This document shows positions 34,354 through 43,551 of a stretch of DNA of 49,822 bases, piece after piece (positions within the stretch are counted from its first letter, which is position 1; each line of letters opens with the position of its first letter). The notes below the pieces were generated by a model, which was not told the DNA's origin, did not search any database, and saw only the letters and a program-made list of their open reading frames with translations. Source of the DNA: an uncultured Rhodospirillaceae bacterium. Its GTDB lineage: Bacteria > Pseudomonadota > Alphaproteobacteria > Dongiales > Dongiaceae. A program made the position numbers and the translations under genes. Location of the stretch: contig CADEFF010000025.1 of the NCBI GenBank assembly GCA_902826565.1, forward strand, positions 1 to 49,822, in the 5' to 3' direction.

Positions 34354-36572
34354 AGGCGGCCATCCGACCCGACAAACCGGCGGAGGGCAGCGCCGGGCTT
34401 GCCGAAGCGCAGGCGCTCGTCGCGGCCGGCGACCGGCAGGCGGCGGAGCGGCTCTATCGGAGGCTGATCGCGGCGGATGCGAGCCTAGCCCCGGCGCTGC
34501 ACGGGCTCGGCGCGCTCTGTTTCGAAGCCGGCCGCCGCGACGAGGCGATTTCCTTGCTTGAACGCGCCGCAAGGGCCGCACCGGGTGACCCGGCCTTGCT
34601 GGCCGCGCTCGCCAACGGCTATGCGGCCGTCGGGCGGTTCGTCGATGCCGCGAGGGAGTGCCGCGCCGCCCTGGCGCAGGCCCCCGATCTCGCCGCGCTC
34701 CATTTCCTTCTGGGACGGCTGCTGCGCGACCAGGGACGCGCCGCCGCCGCCCGATCGGCCTTTGCGCGCGCGCTGGCACTCGAGCCGACCCATGCTGCGG
34801 CGGCCTACGCGCTGGCGCGGCTCCTCGAAAGCGGCACCGACCGGCCGGCCGCCATCGCGGCCTTCCGCCGCGCGGTCACGCTCGCTCCCGACCGGGCCGA
34901 AGCGCATTACCGCCTTGGCCGTCTGTTGCGCGGCGCCGACGACGCCGCGGCGGCGGTCGCATTCGAGGCTGCGATCCGAACCCGGCCCGATTATGCGGAA
35001 GCGCTGAGCGATCTCGGCACGATCCGGCAGCAGGAAAACGGGTTCGCCGCCGCAATCGCGCTCTATCGCCGGGCTCTTGCCGCGAAACCCGATCTCGCCG
35101 AGGCTGCCCTCAATCTGAGCGCGGCCTTGCTCGCCGAGGGCGATGCCGACGATGCGCGGAGGACGGCAGAGGCGTTGCTTGCCGCGCAGCCGGGTTCCGT
35201 GGCGGCGCTCCTGGCGCTCGGCCGCGCGGAGATCGCACGGGAGAACCACAAGGCCGCCCTCGCGCATTTCGAGGCGGCACTCGCCGCCGATCCCACGAAC
35301 CACGAAGCCATGTTCCAGGCGGGCTCGCTCGGCATCCGCGCCGGCGATCCCCATCGCGCACTCGCTCTGCTGACGAAGCTGATCAAGCGGGAGCCGGGCT
35401 CCTCCGAGGCATGGAACAACTACGGCTCGGCACTTGGCGAGCTCGGGCGCTTCGAGGCGGCGGAGCGCGCGTTGCGCAAGGCGATCGCGCTCGATCCGCA
35501 GCGCCGCTATTTCAGCAATCTCGCTATCCTGCTTTCCGATCAGGGACGCGACGAGGAAGCCTTGCTGACGCAGCGCCGGGGCGTGGAAGCGGCGCCCGAC
35601 GACGCCGATGCGCATTTCAATCTTGGTATCCACCTCCTCCGAATGGAGCGCTTCGAGGAAGGCTGGCGCGAGTTCGAATGGCGCTGGCGGACCGAGCGGT
35701 TCCAGAGCCGCCGCCGGCGCGTTGTGGCCCCCGCCTGGACGGGCGAGCCGCTCGCCGGCAAGACGATCCTGCTGCAATGGGAGCAGGGTTTCGGCGACAC
35801 GATCCAGTTCGTCCGCTACGCCGCGCTCCTGGCGCACGAGGGGGGGCGCGCGATCGCCGAGGTGCAGCCGGCGCTCGCCCGGCTGCTGAACGATATGGAA
35901 GGTCTCGCCGCGGCAATTCCTACGGACGGGCCGATCGGGATGATCGACTATCAGGCTCCGCTGATGAGCCTCCCCTATCTCTCCGCGAGCCGCCAAACGC
36001 GGATTCCCGCGGCTGTGCCCTATCTTCGCGCGGCGCCGGACCGCATCGAAAGCTGGCGGAAGCGCCTCGGCGGGTTGCCGCGCCCCTGGATCGGCCTCGC
36101 CTGGCAGGGCAGCACGCTGCACCGGAGCGATGCGCAGCGCTCGATCGCACTGAAAAGCTTGATATCGGCATTGGCCGACACCGCTAGCCTCGTCAGCCTG
36201 CAAAAGGGCCATGGCAGCGAGCAGATCGCGGCGCGGGGGCTGGAGCACCGCATTCGCGACTGGACGGACGAGTTCGTCGATTTCGCCGACAGCGCCGCCC
36301 TGGTCGCGTCGCTCGATCTCGTGATCTGCGTCGATACGGCGGTCGGCCATCTGGCCGGCGCGCTCGGCAAGCCGGTCTGGCTGCTGCTCCCCTTCTCCAA
36401 CGATTTCCGCTGGCTCGCGGGCCGGACCGATAGCCCTTGGTACCCGCACCACCGCCTTTTCCGCCAGCGGCGGAAGGACCGGTGGGAAGAGCCGCTCGCC
36501 GAGCTCGACGCGGCGTTCGCCCGCTATCGACGGGAGTTTCGTGCCGAGGAGCGCCCAGATGAGCGTACGTGA
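34350..36572 (+). CDS. TPR protein with GT9-like C-terminal domain (array gene 2)
   Basis: A 740-residue protein whose ATG overlaps the previous stop by 4 bp, with GAGGAG upstream. Residues about 15-445 are around twelve TPR units. The C-terminal domain of some 280 residues carries EQGFGDTIQF with E478, RPWIGLAWQGS, SLQKGHGSEQI, DFADSAALVASLDLVI, VDTAVGHLAGALGKPVWLL with D662 and H667, and DSPWYPHHRLFRQ. The D(T/S)xxxHLAGAL element is the hallmark of GT9 (heptosyltransferase-like) GT-B enzymes. Donor and acceptor are unknown. The first TPRs (LYRRLIAADASLAPALHGLG and then ALCFEAGR) resemble those of array genes 1 and 3, which points to duplication. Confidence 0.9.
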   Translation: MKAAIRPDKPAEGSAGLAEAQALVAAGDRQAAERLYRRLIAADASLAPALHGLGALCFEAGRRDEAISLLERAARAAPGDPALLAALANGYAAVGRFVDAARECRAALAQAPDLAALHFLLGRLLRDQGRAAAARSAFARALALEPTHAAAAYALARLLESGTDRPAAIAAFRRAVTLAPDRAEAHYRLGRLLRGADDAAAAVAFEAAIRTRPDYAEALSDLGTIRQQENGFAAAIALYRRALAAKPDLAEAALNLSAALLAEGDADDARRTAEALLAAQPGSVAALLALGRAEIARENHKAALAHFEAALAADPTNHEAMFQAGSLGIRAGDPHRALALLTKLIKREPGSSEAWNNYGSALGELGRFEAAERALRKAIALDPQRRYFSNLAILLSDQGRDEEALLTQRRGVEAAPDDADAHFNLGIHLLRMERFEEGWREFEWRWRTERFQSRRRRVVAPAWTGEPLAGKTILLQWEQGFGDTIQFVRYAALLAHEGGRAIAEVQPALARLLNDMEGLAAAIPTDGPIGMIDYQAPLMSLPYLSASRQTRIPAAVPYLRAAPDRIESWRKRLGGLPRPWIGLAWQGSTLHRSDAQRSIALKSLISALADTASLVSLQKGHGSEQIAARGLEHRIRDWTDEFVDFADSAALVASLDLVICVDTAVGHLAGALGKPVWLLLPFSNDFRWLAGRTDSPWYPHHRLFRQRRKDRWEEPLAELDAAFARYRREFRAEERPDERT

Positions 36573-38640
36573 AGCGCTCGACAAGCATCAGGCCGGCGAC
36601 CGCGTCACGGCGGAGCGGCTCTATCGCATCGTGCTGGTGCGCCATCCGGACGACTGGCAGGCGCTGCACGGGCTCGGCGTGCTTTGCTTCGAGACCGGCC
36701 GGCAGGAAGAGGCGATCGGCTTGCTCGAACGCGCCATTGCGCTCAAGCCCGACGATTTCGCCACGCGCTGCAATTTGGGGGCAACCTATGCCTCGCTGAA
36801 GCGCTTTCCGGAAGCCGAAGAGCAGTTCCGCGCGGCGGCGGCGCTCGATTCGAGGTCGGTGACGGCGCAGTACAATCTCGCCAACGTGCTGAAGGATCAG
36901 GGGCGGTCGGAAGAGGCGCTGGCCGCGTTTCAGGCGACGCTCGCGCTCGAGCCGCGCCATGCAAACGCGGCCCGGCACGAGGCGGCGTTGCTGCAGGCAC
37001 TCGATCGGCCGGCCGACGCGACCGAGGCCGCCTATGACCGGGCGATCGCCCTCGATCCGGAGAATCCGCGGCTGCATTTCCAGCGCGGCCGCGTTCGCCA
37101 TGGGCGTGGCCTGCTGCCGGGGGCGATCGAGGATTTCACCCGCGCCCTTGCGCTCAAGCCCGACTACCTGCCGGCCGTGGTCAATCTCGGTGCCGTGCTG
37201 CAGGAGGAGGGGCGCCATGCCGAGGCCGAGGCGATGCATCGGCGTGCCCTCGCGCAGGACCCGACCGCGCTCGAGCCGCTGCGCAACCTCGCGGGGCTGC
37301 TGCAGAAGCTCGGCAAGCGGGGCGAGGCCCTTGAGCTGCGCCAGCGCGAGGCGCGGCTCCTGCCCGACGACGCCGAGAGCCACAACACGCTCGGCAATCT
37401 GCTGAACGAGATGGACCGCTACGAGGAAGCCTGCCGTGCCTTCGAGCGGGCCTTGCAGCTCCGCCCCGACAGTGCCGCCGCGCTCGCCAATCTCGCCTAT
37501 TCCCTCGGCGGCCTCGAACAGTTCGAGCTGGCCCGGCAAACAGCGGAGCGGGCGATCCAGTGCGATCCGAAGCACGGCAACGGCTATAACGCGCTCGGCC
37601 ACATCCTTCATGCGCATGGCAGGAACGACGAGGCCATCGAGGCCTGGCAGCGCGGCGTCGCGGCCGTGCCCGAGGATGCGGGCATCCATGCGAACCTCGC
37701 GCTCGGCCTTCTGAAGCGCGGCGACTACGAATCGGGCTGGCACGAATATGGCTGGCGCACCCGCACCGACACCTTGGCCTCGCTCGGCCCCGAGATCCAT
37801 GCGCCACGCTGGGAAGGCCAACCGCTCGAAGGCAAGACCCTGCTCATCCTGCGTGAGCAGGGCATGGGCGACATTATCCAGTTCGCGCGCTACGCCGACA
37901 TTGCGTCCGAGCGCGGCGCGCGGGTGCTGGTCGATTGTCCGTCGAGCCTCCGGCGGCTCTTCGCGAGCCTCAGCGGGGCGGACCGCATCGTCGAGGCGAA
38001 GGAGCCAGGCGAGAAGGTCGATTTCGAGGTCCGGCTGATGGACATGCCGCAATATTGCGGCACGCGCGCCGACACGATCCCGGCGCGGATTCCCTACCTG
38101 ACGGCGGAGCCGGAGGCGCGACGGCGCTGGCAGGTCCGGCTGACCGCCTTGCCGCGGCCCTGGATCGGTCTCGTCTGGCAGGGCAATCCGCGCTATCGCG
38201 ACGACCGCAATCGCTCGCTGCCGCTCTCGGCCCTGGCGCCGCTGCTCGACCATCCCGCCTCCTTCGTCAGCCTGCAGAAGGGGCAGGGCAGCGAGCAGAT
38301 CCTCGCCGGCGGCTTCGGTAACCGGATCGTCGACTGGACCGAGGATCTCGGCGACTTTGCCGACACGGCGGCGCTGCTCGACAATCTCGATCTCGTCGTC
38401 ACCATCGACAGCGCGGTCGGCCATCTCGCCGGCGCGCTCGGCAGGCCGGCCTGGATCATGCTGTCGCATATCACCGATTTCCGCTGGTTCGTCGATCGCA
38501 CCGACTCGCCCTGGTATCCGAGCCATCGCCTCTTCCGGCAGCCGAAGCGCCGCGACTGGGCGAGCGTGGTGGCGGCGATCGGAGCGGCGCTGCGGTCGAG
38601 CTTCCCGGCCGAGACGATCTCGCGGGAACGCGCCTCATGA
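36559..38640 (+). CDS. TPR protein with GT9-like C-terminal domain (array gene 3)
   Basis: From the ATG at 36559 (MSVREALDKHQAGDR), chosen because GAGGA lies 8 nt upstream, the protein has 693 residues and overlaps the previous gene by 14 bp; a GTG at 36541 would add six residues. About eleven TPR units fill residues 5-400. The C-terminal domain has EQGMGDIIQFARY (E433), RPWIGLVWQGNPRYRDDRNRSL, SLQKGQGSEQI, DFADTAALLDNLDLVV, IDSAVGHLAGALGRPAWI and DSPWYPSHRLFRQ. The serine in IDSAVGH replaces threonine found in the other three copies. The SDxxRW element occurs as TDFRWFVDR. Confidence 0.9.
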   Translation: MSVREALDKHQAGDRVTAERLYRIVLVRHPDDWQALHGLGVLCFETGRQEEAIGLLERAIALKPDDFATRCNLGATYASLKRFPEAEEQFRAAAALDSRSVTAQYNLANVLKDQGRSEEALAAFQATLALEPRHANAARHEAALLQALDRPADATEAAYDRAIALDPENPRLHFQRGRVRHGRGLLPGAIEDFTRALALKPDYLPAVVNLGAVLQEEGRHAEAEAMHRRALAQDPTALEPLRNLAGLLQKLGKRGEALELRQREARLLPDDAESHNTLGNLLNEMDRYEEACRAFERALQLRPDSAAALANLAYSLGGLEQFELARQTAERAIQCDPKHGNGYNALGHILHAHGRNDEAIEAWQRGVAAVPEDAGIHANLALGLLKRGDYESGWHEYGWRTRTDTLASLGPEIHAPRWEGQPLEGKTLLILREQGMGDIIQFARYADIASERGARVLVDCPSSLRRLFASLSGADRIVEAKEPGEKVDFEVRLMDMPQYCGTRADTIPARIPYLTAEPEARRRWQVRLTALPRPWIGLVWQGNPRYRDDRNRSLPLSALAPLLDHPASFVSLQKGQGSEQILAGGFGNRIVDWTEDLGDFADTAALLDNLDLVVTIDSAVGHLAGALGRPAWIMLSHITDFRWFVDRTDSPWYPSHRLFRQPKRRDWASVVAAIGAALRSSFPAETISRERAS

Positions 38641-40397
38641 AGCAGCCGCAGCTCGAGGACGCGATCGCGCGCTACCAGCGCGGGGAGAACGCCGCCGCGC
38701 GCACCGTGGTCGAGGCGGTGCTCGGGACGGAGCCGCGCAACGGCAAGGCCTGGTATCTCGCAGGCGTGCTGCGCTCGCTCGACGGCGACAAGCCGGGCGC
38801 CCTCGCGGCGCTCGAGAAGGCCGTCGCCCTCGCGCCGGAGGATTCGGGCGCGCAGACCAATCTCGGCCGGCTTCTGCTCGATCTCGGCCGTCCGGCCGAA
38901 GCCGTGCGCCCCCTGAAGCGCGCGACCGCGCTGCTGCCGGAGGATGTTGGACTCTGGCGCACCCTCGCGCGCGCCGCGCGCGCCGCCGGCGACAACGGGG
39001 TCGCCATCAAGGCGCTGCAGCGCGCTCTCAAGCTCGATCCGCGCGACAGCCGGATCCTGACCGAGCTCGGTCATCTCCATATGGCGGAGAACGATCTCCG
39101 CGCGGCGGAGCCGCTGCTGCGCAGCGCCCTCGAGGCCGACCCGAAGAGTTCGGCCGCCTATTCGCGGCTGGCGGGGCTGCTGCTGGCGCTCGGCGGCAAT
39201 GCGCAGGGTCGCGCGCTCGTCGACCGCGCGCTCGTGCTGGACGAGACGAACGCCCATGCCCACGCCGTGCTGTCCGCGTCCCTGAGGAAGGACGAGGCGT
39301 TCGACGCCGCCATAGCGGAGGCCCGACGCGCGATCGCGCTCGATCCGCGGCTTGCCCTGGGCCACACCAACCTCGCGCTCGCCCTCAGCAAGCTCGGACG
39401 GGCGGCGGAGGCGCTCGAGGCCTTCAACGCGGCGCTCGATTGCGACCCGAACTATGTCGATGCGCGCTGGAATCGCGCCATGACGCTGCTGAAGCTCGGC
39501 CATGTCGCGGAGGGCTTCGCTCAATATGAGTGGCGCTATCAATCCTCCTTCTTTTATGGCGGCAAGCGGCGCGGCATGCCGAAGCATCCGACCCCAGCCG
39601 AGCTCGCCGGCAAGCGGCTGCTGCTGCTGCCGGAGCAGGGGCTCGGCGACACGATCCATTTCCTCCGCTACGCGAAGCTCGCCGCCGATCGCGGCGCCGT
39701 CGTGACGGCGCAGGTCCGGCCGGTGCTGCGCAACCTCGCCGCCTGCTTCGCCGGCGTCTCGGCGGTCACCACGACCGAGGAACCGGTGCCGCCGACCGAC
39801 TACACCATCTCGCTGATGAGCATGCCCTTCGTCATGGGCACCGCGCTCGAGACGATCCCGGCCGAGGTGCCCTACGTCACCCTGCCGCCGGACCGGGTCG
39901 CGCACTGGAAGAAGCGGATCGCGAACCTGCCCGGCAAGCGGGTCGGACTCTGCTGGCAGGGCAACCCACAGAACTCGAACGACAGCAATCGCTCGGTGCC
40001 GCTCGCCGCCATGGCGCCGCTGCTCGCCGCGAAGGGTGCGAGCTTCGTCAGCCTGCAGAAGGGCCCGGGCGAAGGACAGCTCGGCTCCGCCGGCGTCGCG
40101 GGCCGCGTGCTCGATCCGGCGCCGGAGATCCGCGATTTCGTGGATACGGCGGCGCTCATCCAGGCGCTCGACCTGGTGATCTCGGTCGATACCTCGATCG
40201 CGCATCTCGCGGGCGCGCTCGCACGTCCGGTCTGGACGCTGATCCCCTATATTCCCGATTTCCGCTGGATGCTGAAGCGCACCGACTCGCCCTGGTACCC
40301 GACGATGCGCCTCTTCCGGCAGACGGCCCCCGGCGGCTGGGCGCCGGAGATCGACGCGTTGCGGCAGGCGCTCGAGCGCGAAGCAAAGGCGCAATGA
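38637..40397 (+). CDS. TPR protein with GT9-like C-terminal domain (array gene 4)
   Basis: A 586-residue protein overlapping gene 3 by an ATGA. The N-terminal 300 residues are about eight TPR units (ARYQRGENAAARTVVEAVLG is the first); the C-terminal domain contains EQGLGDTIHFLRYAKLA (E333), RVGLCWQGNPQNSNDSNRS, SLQKGPGEGQ, DFVDTAALIQALDLVISVD, DTSIAHLAGALARPVW and DSPWYPTMRLFRQ. In the conserved HLAGAL element the residue before histidine is alanine (SIAHLAG) where the others have glycine. Shorter TPR regions in genes 4 and 5 than in 2 and 3 suggest repeat gain or loss after duplication. Confidence 0.9.
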   Translation: MKQPQLEDAIARYQRGENAAARTVVEAVLGTEPRNGKAWYLAGVLRSLDGDKPGALAALEKAVALAPEDSGAQTNLGRLLLDLGRPAEAVRPLKRATALLPEDVGLWRTLARAARAAGDNGVAIKALQRALKLDPRDSRILTELGHLHMAENDLRAAEPLLRSALEADPKSSAAYSRLAGLLLALGGNAQGRALVDRALVLDETNAHAHAVLSASLRKDEAFDAAIAEARRAIALDPRLALGHTNLALALSKLGRAAEALEAFNAALDCDPNYVDARWNRAMTLLKLGHVAEGFAQYEWRYQSSFFYGGKRRGMPKHPTPAELAGKRLLLLPEQGLGDTIHFLRYAKLAADRGAVVTAQVRPVLRNLAACFAGVSAVTTTEEPVPPTDYTISLMSMPFVMGTALETIPAEVPYVTLPPDRVAHWKKRIANLPGKRVGLCWQGNPQNSNDSNRSVPLAAMAPLLAAKGASFVSLQKGPGEGQLGSAGVAGRVLDPAPEIRDFVDTAALIQALDLVISVDTSIAHLAGALARPVWTLIPYIPDFRWMLKRTDSPWYPTMRLFRQTAPGGWAPEIDALRQALEREAKAQ

Positions 40398-42151
40398 CCA
40401 CGGATCGCTTCGACGAAGCGGTCGCCCTCTACAACAAGGGCGATGCGGCAGAGGCTCGGCAGATTCTGGAGACGCTGGTTGCGGCCGCGCCCGATCATGC
40501 GCAAGCCTGGCATCTGCTCGGGGTGCTGCGGTCGAACGCGGGCGATAAGGCGGCGGCCCGGCAGGCGCTCGAACGCGCGGTCACGCTCGCGCCGGATTAT
40601 GTCGAGGCGCTCTGCAACCTCGGTCTCCTGCTCCAGCAGCAGGGCGACCTCGCCGGCGCCGCCGAGCGTTTCGGTCGGGCGGCGACGCTCGATCCGGAAA
40701 ATCTCGCGGCTGCCGAGGGGCGGGCGAAGGCGCTCTGGGCGCAGGAGCGGATTGCGGAAGCCGCCGACCCGCTGCATCGTCTGAGCCGCCTGAAACCGGA
40801 GGACCGCCAGGTCGCCGGACGGCTGCTGGCGGCGCTTCGGCGGGCGCGGCGGTTCGAGGAAGCCGAGGCCGCGGCCCGCCGCTTCGTCGAGCGATTCCCG
40901 AAGGATTCCTTCTTCCTCGTCGAGCTCGGCGGCATCCTGCGCGACCGGCGAATGCCGGAGGCGGCGCTGGAGGTGGCGCGGCGCGCGCAGGCGATGGCGC
41001 CGGAGAATCTCGACACCACGATCCTCGTCGCGGCCGCGCTCAGCGACCTGGAGCGGCTGGAGGAGGCGGCGGCGATCTTCGAGGCGGTGCTGGCGCAGAA
41101 GCCCGACCATGTGGATGCGATGGCCAATCTCGGCGGGGTGCGCTATCGCCTCGGCGATCCCGATCGCGCCATCGAGAGCTACCGGCGGGCGCTTGCGCAG
41201 AATCCGCGGCATGTGAGCGCGCACTGGAATCTCTCCCATGCGCTGCTGCAGAAGGGCGATTATCGCGCGGGCTGGGCGGAGTATGAGTGGCGCTGGAAGA
41301 CCGAGAAAGCGGCGCTCATCGCCGAGCGCCGCAATTTCCCCTGGCCGCGCTGGGATGGCGGGCCGATCGCCGGCAAGCGGTTGCTCGTCCATACCGAACA
41401 GGGTTTCGGCGATTCGATCCAGTTCCTGCGCTATGTGCCGATCGTCGCGAAGCTCGGCGCCATCGTGACGCTCGAGGTGCAGAAGGAGCTGCTGCGGCTC
41501 TGCCAGAGCCTTGCCGGCGTGCGCATGCTGATGCCGCGCGGCCTCGGGCTCTCCAACATCGACCTCCAGATCCCGGTGATGAGCTTCCCGCATGTGCTGG
41601 GGACGACGGTCGAGACCATTCCGCGGAACCTGCCCTATCTCGGCGCCGACACCGCCGCGGTCGCCGCCTGGCGAGAGCGGCTGGCGGATCTGCCCCGGCC
41701 CTGGATCGGCGTCTGCTGGAAGGGCAACCGGAAATACAGCGCCGACCACCGGCGCTCCGTGCCGGCTGCGGTGGTGAAGGCGATGTTCGATTCGAGACCG
41801 GCCGGCTATGTGGCGCTGATGAAGGACCTGGAGCCGGGCGAACTCGCCGCGGCGGGGCTCGACCGCCAGGTGCGGGACATATCGGCTGCGCTCGGCGATT
41901 TCGCCGACACGGCCGCCCTCGTCTCGGCGCTCGACCTCGTCATCACGGTCGATACCTCGGTGGGGCATCTTGCCGGCGCGCTCGCCAAGCCGGTCTGGCT
42001 GCTATTGCCGGAACCGGCCGATTTCCGCTGGCTGCGCGGCCGCAGCGACAGCCCCTGGTATCCCTCGGCGCGGCTCTTCCGCCAGCCGGTCGCCCATGAC
42101 TGGTCGGCGGTCATCGCCGAGGTGATCGCAGCGCTTCGCGAGTTCCGGTAG
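40394..42151 (+). CDS. TPR protein with GT9-like C-terminal domain (array gene 5)
   Basis: A 585-residue protein overlapping gene 4 by an ATGA. About eight TPR units precede a C-terminal domain with TEQGFGDSIQFLRY (E335), RPWIGVCWKGNRKYSADHRRS, DFADTAALVSALDLVITVD, DTSVGHLAGALAKPVWLLL and DSPWYPSARLFRQP. SLQKG of the other copies is replaced by ALMKDLEPGEL, so the loop after it has diverged. The first 70 residues are closest to gene 4 (LLGVLRSNAGDKAAARQALE against LAGVLRSLDGDKPGALAALE). The last 61 bp are repeated at 44733-44793 with four mismatches. Confidence 0.9.
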   Translation: MTTDRFDEAVALYNKGDAAEARQILETLVAAAPDHAQAWHLLGVLRSNAGDKAAARQALERAVTLAPDYVEALCNLGLLLQQQGDLAGAAERFGRAATLDPENLAAAEGRAKALWAQERIAEAADPLHRLSRLKPEDRQVAGRLLAALRRARRFEEAEAAARRFVERFPKDSFFLVELGGILRDRRMPEAALEVARRAQAMAPENLDTTILVAAALSDLERLEEAAAIFEAVLAQKPDHVDAMANLGGVRYRLGDPDRAIESYRRALAQNPRHVSAHWNLSHALLQKGDYRAGWAEYEWRWKTEKAALIAERRNFPWPRWDGGPIAGKRLLVHTEQGFGDSIQFLRYVPIVAKLGAIVTLEVQKELLRLCQSLAGVRMLMPRGLGLSNIDLQIPVMSFPHVLGTTVETIPRNLPYLGADTAAVAAWRERLADLPRPWIGVCWKGNRKYSADHRRSVPAAVVKAMFDSRPAGYVALMKDLEPGELAAAGLDRQVRDISAALGDFADTAALVSALDLVITVDTSVGHLAGALAKPVWLLLPEPADFRWLRGRSDSPWYPSARLFRQPVAHDWSAVIAEVIAALREFR

Positions 42152-42201
42152 CGGACGGGATTTCGCGGCGGCGAAGGCCGCGCGGCGCCCTTGCAAAAAA
42201 A
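42091..42201 (+). repeat. Direct repeat copy A, flanking the low-GC cassette
   Basis: This copy spans the last 61 bp of array gene 5 and about 50 bp after its stop. Copy B lies at 44733-44841 in the same orientation. Through the stop codon the two match at 57 of 61 bases. After the stop, identity drops but GCGCGGCGCCC and a following poly-A stretch are still shared. Confidence 0.9.
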
Positions 42202-42229
42202 CTTCCGAACGGGACGTGGAAGCTCTTTT
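42202..42229 (+). terminator. Possible terminator after the TPR array
   Basis: CTTCC (42202-42206) and GGAAG (42218-42222) form a 5-bp stem followed by CTCTTTT. It comes 50 bp after the last array stop. The stem is short, so this is a weak call. The rest of the 261-bp gap to the next gene (42230-42412) shows nothing recognisable. Confidence 0.35.
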
Positions 42230-42412
42230 GGGCCAGCACAGCGGACTTTCTTTGCCATGCTTGTCCCGGGCAGATCGCCCGCGAAGAGTTGTATCCTGCG
42301 GTAAACGGAACATCGCCAGCTCTCGATGCCGGTCCTTCGCCTGCCGGATGAACGGCGCTCGCAGATGAGGGCGCAGCCTGCCGCCGGCCGGCCCGCTACC
42401 CCTGATCTGAAC

Positions 42413-43549
42413 TCAGCTCGCCGAAGCCCGACAGCCTGCCTGCGCTATCAGCGCCTCCATATCGGGGCGGAATCCGCGCCGCAGCAGGACTTGCGGCACT
42501 TGCGGGTCCCAGTGGTGATTGCCTTCGAGCAGAAAAATCTCTCCGGGCGTTATCGCAACGTCCCAACCCACCGTCTTAAGCTCAGGAAAGGCACGCGCCC
42601 CGTAGGTCGCCACGCGCAGCACCTCCTGCCAGCGCGGGATCGGGAAACCCTCGATCGCAACACCGTTGTCGGGGTGTGCAGAGTAAGTTTCAAGTCGGTG
42701 GCGGCGTGTCGGCGAGGGGCCCCAGGCGATGCCGACGCTGCCGTCTACGACGTCCACAGAGGCCAGCAAGTTTCCGGTTTGACCATGGTGGAAAGCATCA
42801 TAAACGCTGGTACCGACAGGTATCTTCACGAATGCGAAGGGGAACCGCACCTGGTCGCCGACGAGCAATGTAACGACGCGCACGGTACCCAGGGCCCGGC
42901 CCGGCATGAGGGGCCGCAATGCCGGATCGGGGTCGAGCCAGGCTTGGACCAGGAAGCCTGCGTCTGCCCTATGAGCATCGCAATGCTGGAGGACTGCTGC
43001 CGGATCGAGGCGTCGGCCATCGGTGTCGACCGCACCCTCGGCATCGACCGTCAGACCGAGGAAGCCGTGACCGTAGCTCCCCAGGAGCGACTTGAAGACA
43101 AGCCGCGTCGGTCCGGGCAAAGAGCCCAGAAACCTGGCCATGTCGGCTTCGCCCGTGATCCGGAAGGTGTTCAGCGTGGCGCAGCGACCGTCATCGGGGC
43201 CGAAATCGACCACCGCCAAAACCGGCGGCGCGGCAACGCCTCGCGCGCGACAGGCCACATGGTAGTCGAGCTTGTTCAGAACGAGGTGATGATGGATCGG
43301 GGGATTGAGCACATCCTGCAATAGCGTGTGAGATCGTTTGGTAAGAAAGCCGCGCGCGTCCGCGACCGGACGACAATCGAGATCGTACAGAAGCGTATCC
43401 TGCGGCTTCATTCGATGCAGTATGGCCGCGCGCACCAGTCGGCTCGCCGTTCGCAGAGGGTGCGGCTCCTGTTGAAGCGCTTCGAAGGTTGTCCGCAGCG
43501 CCGCCGCACTGCGCCGACGGAACCGCCGCCAGAAGCGGAAGCCGGACAT
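42413..43549 (-). CDS. Sugar-transfer-associated ATP-grasp protein
   Basis: A 378-residue protein starting MSGFRFWRRF, 2 bp after the upstream gene's TGA, preceded by GGGAAA. An Arg-rich N-terminus leads to an ATP-grasp fold: LVFKSLLGSYGHGFLGL is the ATP-binding glycine loop, LGTVRVVTLLVGDQVR and QTGNLLASVDVVDG follow, then YSAHPDNGVAIEGFPIPRW and the C-terminal GWDVAITPGEIFLLEGNHHWD. The last motif (GWDVA...LxEGN) is typical of ATPgrasp_ST proteins found near sugar-transfer and capsule genes. Such enzymes join a carboxylate to an amine or similar nucleophile using ATP; the substrate is unknown. G+C is visibly lower than in the TPR array, and the gene runs against it, both signs of acquisition. 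Confidence 0.85.
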   Translation of the reverse strand: MSGFRFWRRFRRRSAAALRTTFEALQQEPHPLRTASRLVRAAILHRMKPQDTLLYDLDCRPVADARGFLTKRSHTLLQDVLNPPIHHHLVLNKLDYHVACRARGVAAPPVLAVVDFGPDDGRCATLNTFRITGEADMARFLGSLPGPTRLVFKSLLGSYGHGFLGLTVDAEGAVDTDGRRLDPAAVLQHCDAHRADAGFLVQAWLDPDPALRPLMPGRALGTVRVVTLLVGDQVRFPFAFVKIPVGTSVYDAFHHGQTGNLLASVDVVDGSVGIAWGPSPTRRHRLETYSAHPDNGVAIEGFPIPRWQEVLRVATYGARAFPELKTVGWDVAITPGEIFLLEGNHHWDPQVPQVLLRRGFRPDMEALIAQAGCRASAS

Positions 43550-43551
43550 TG

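Noticed and set aside
34485..41968. A series of long minus-strand open frames under the TPR array, each several hundred codons.
   Set aside because: They mirror the plus-strand genes in a very GC-rich sequence where stop codons are rare, have Arg/Glu-rich low-complexity content and lack any motif. The plus frames carry all recognisable domains.
42326..43324. Plus-strand open frame of 332 codons across the ATP-grasp gene.
   Set aside because: It is antisense to a protein with clear ATP-grasp motifs and has no family resemblance or ribosome site of its own.
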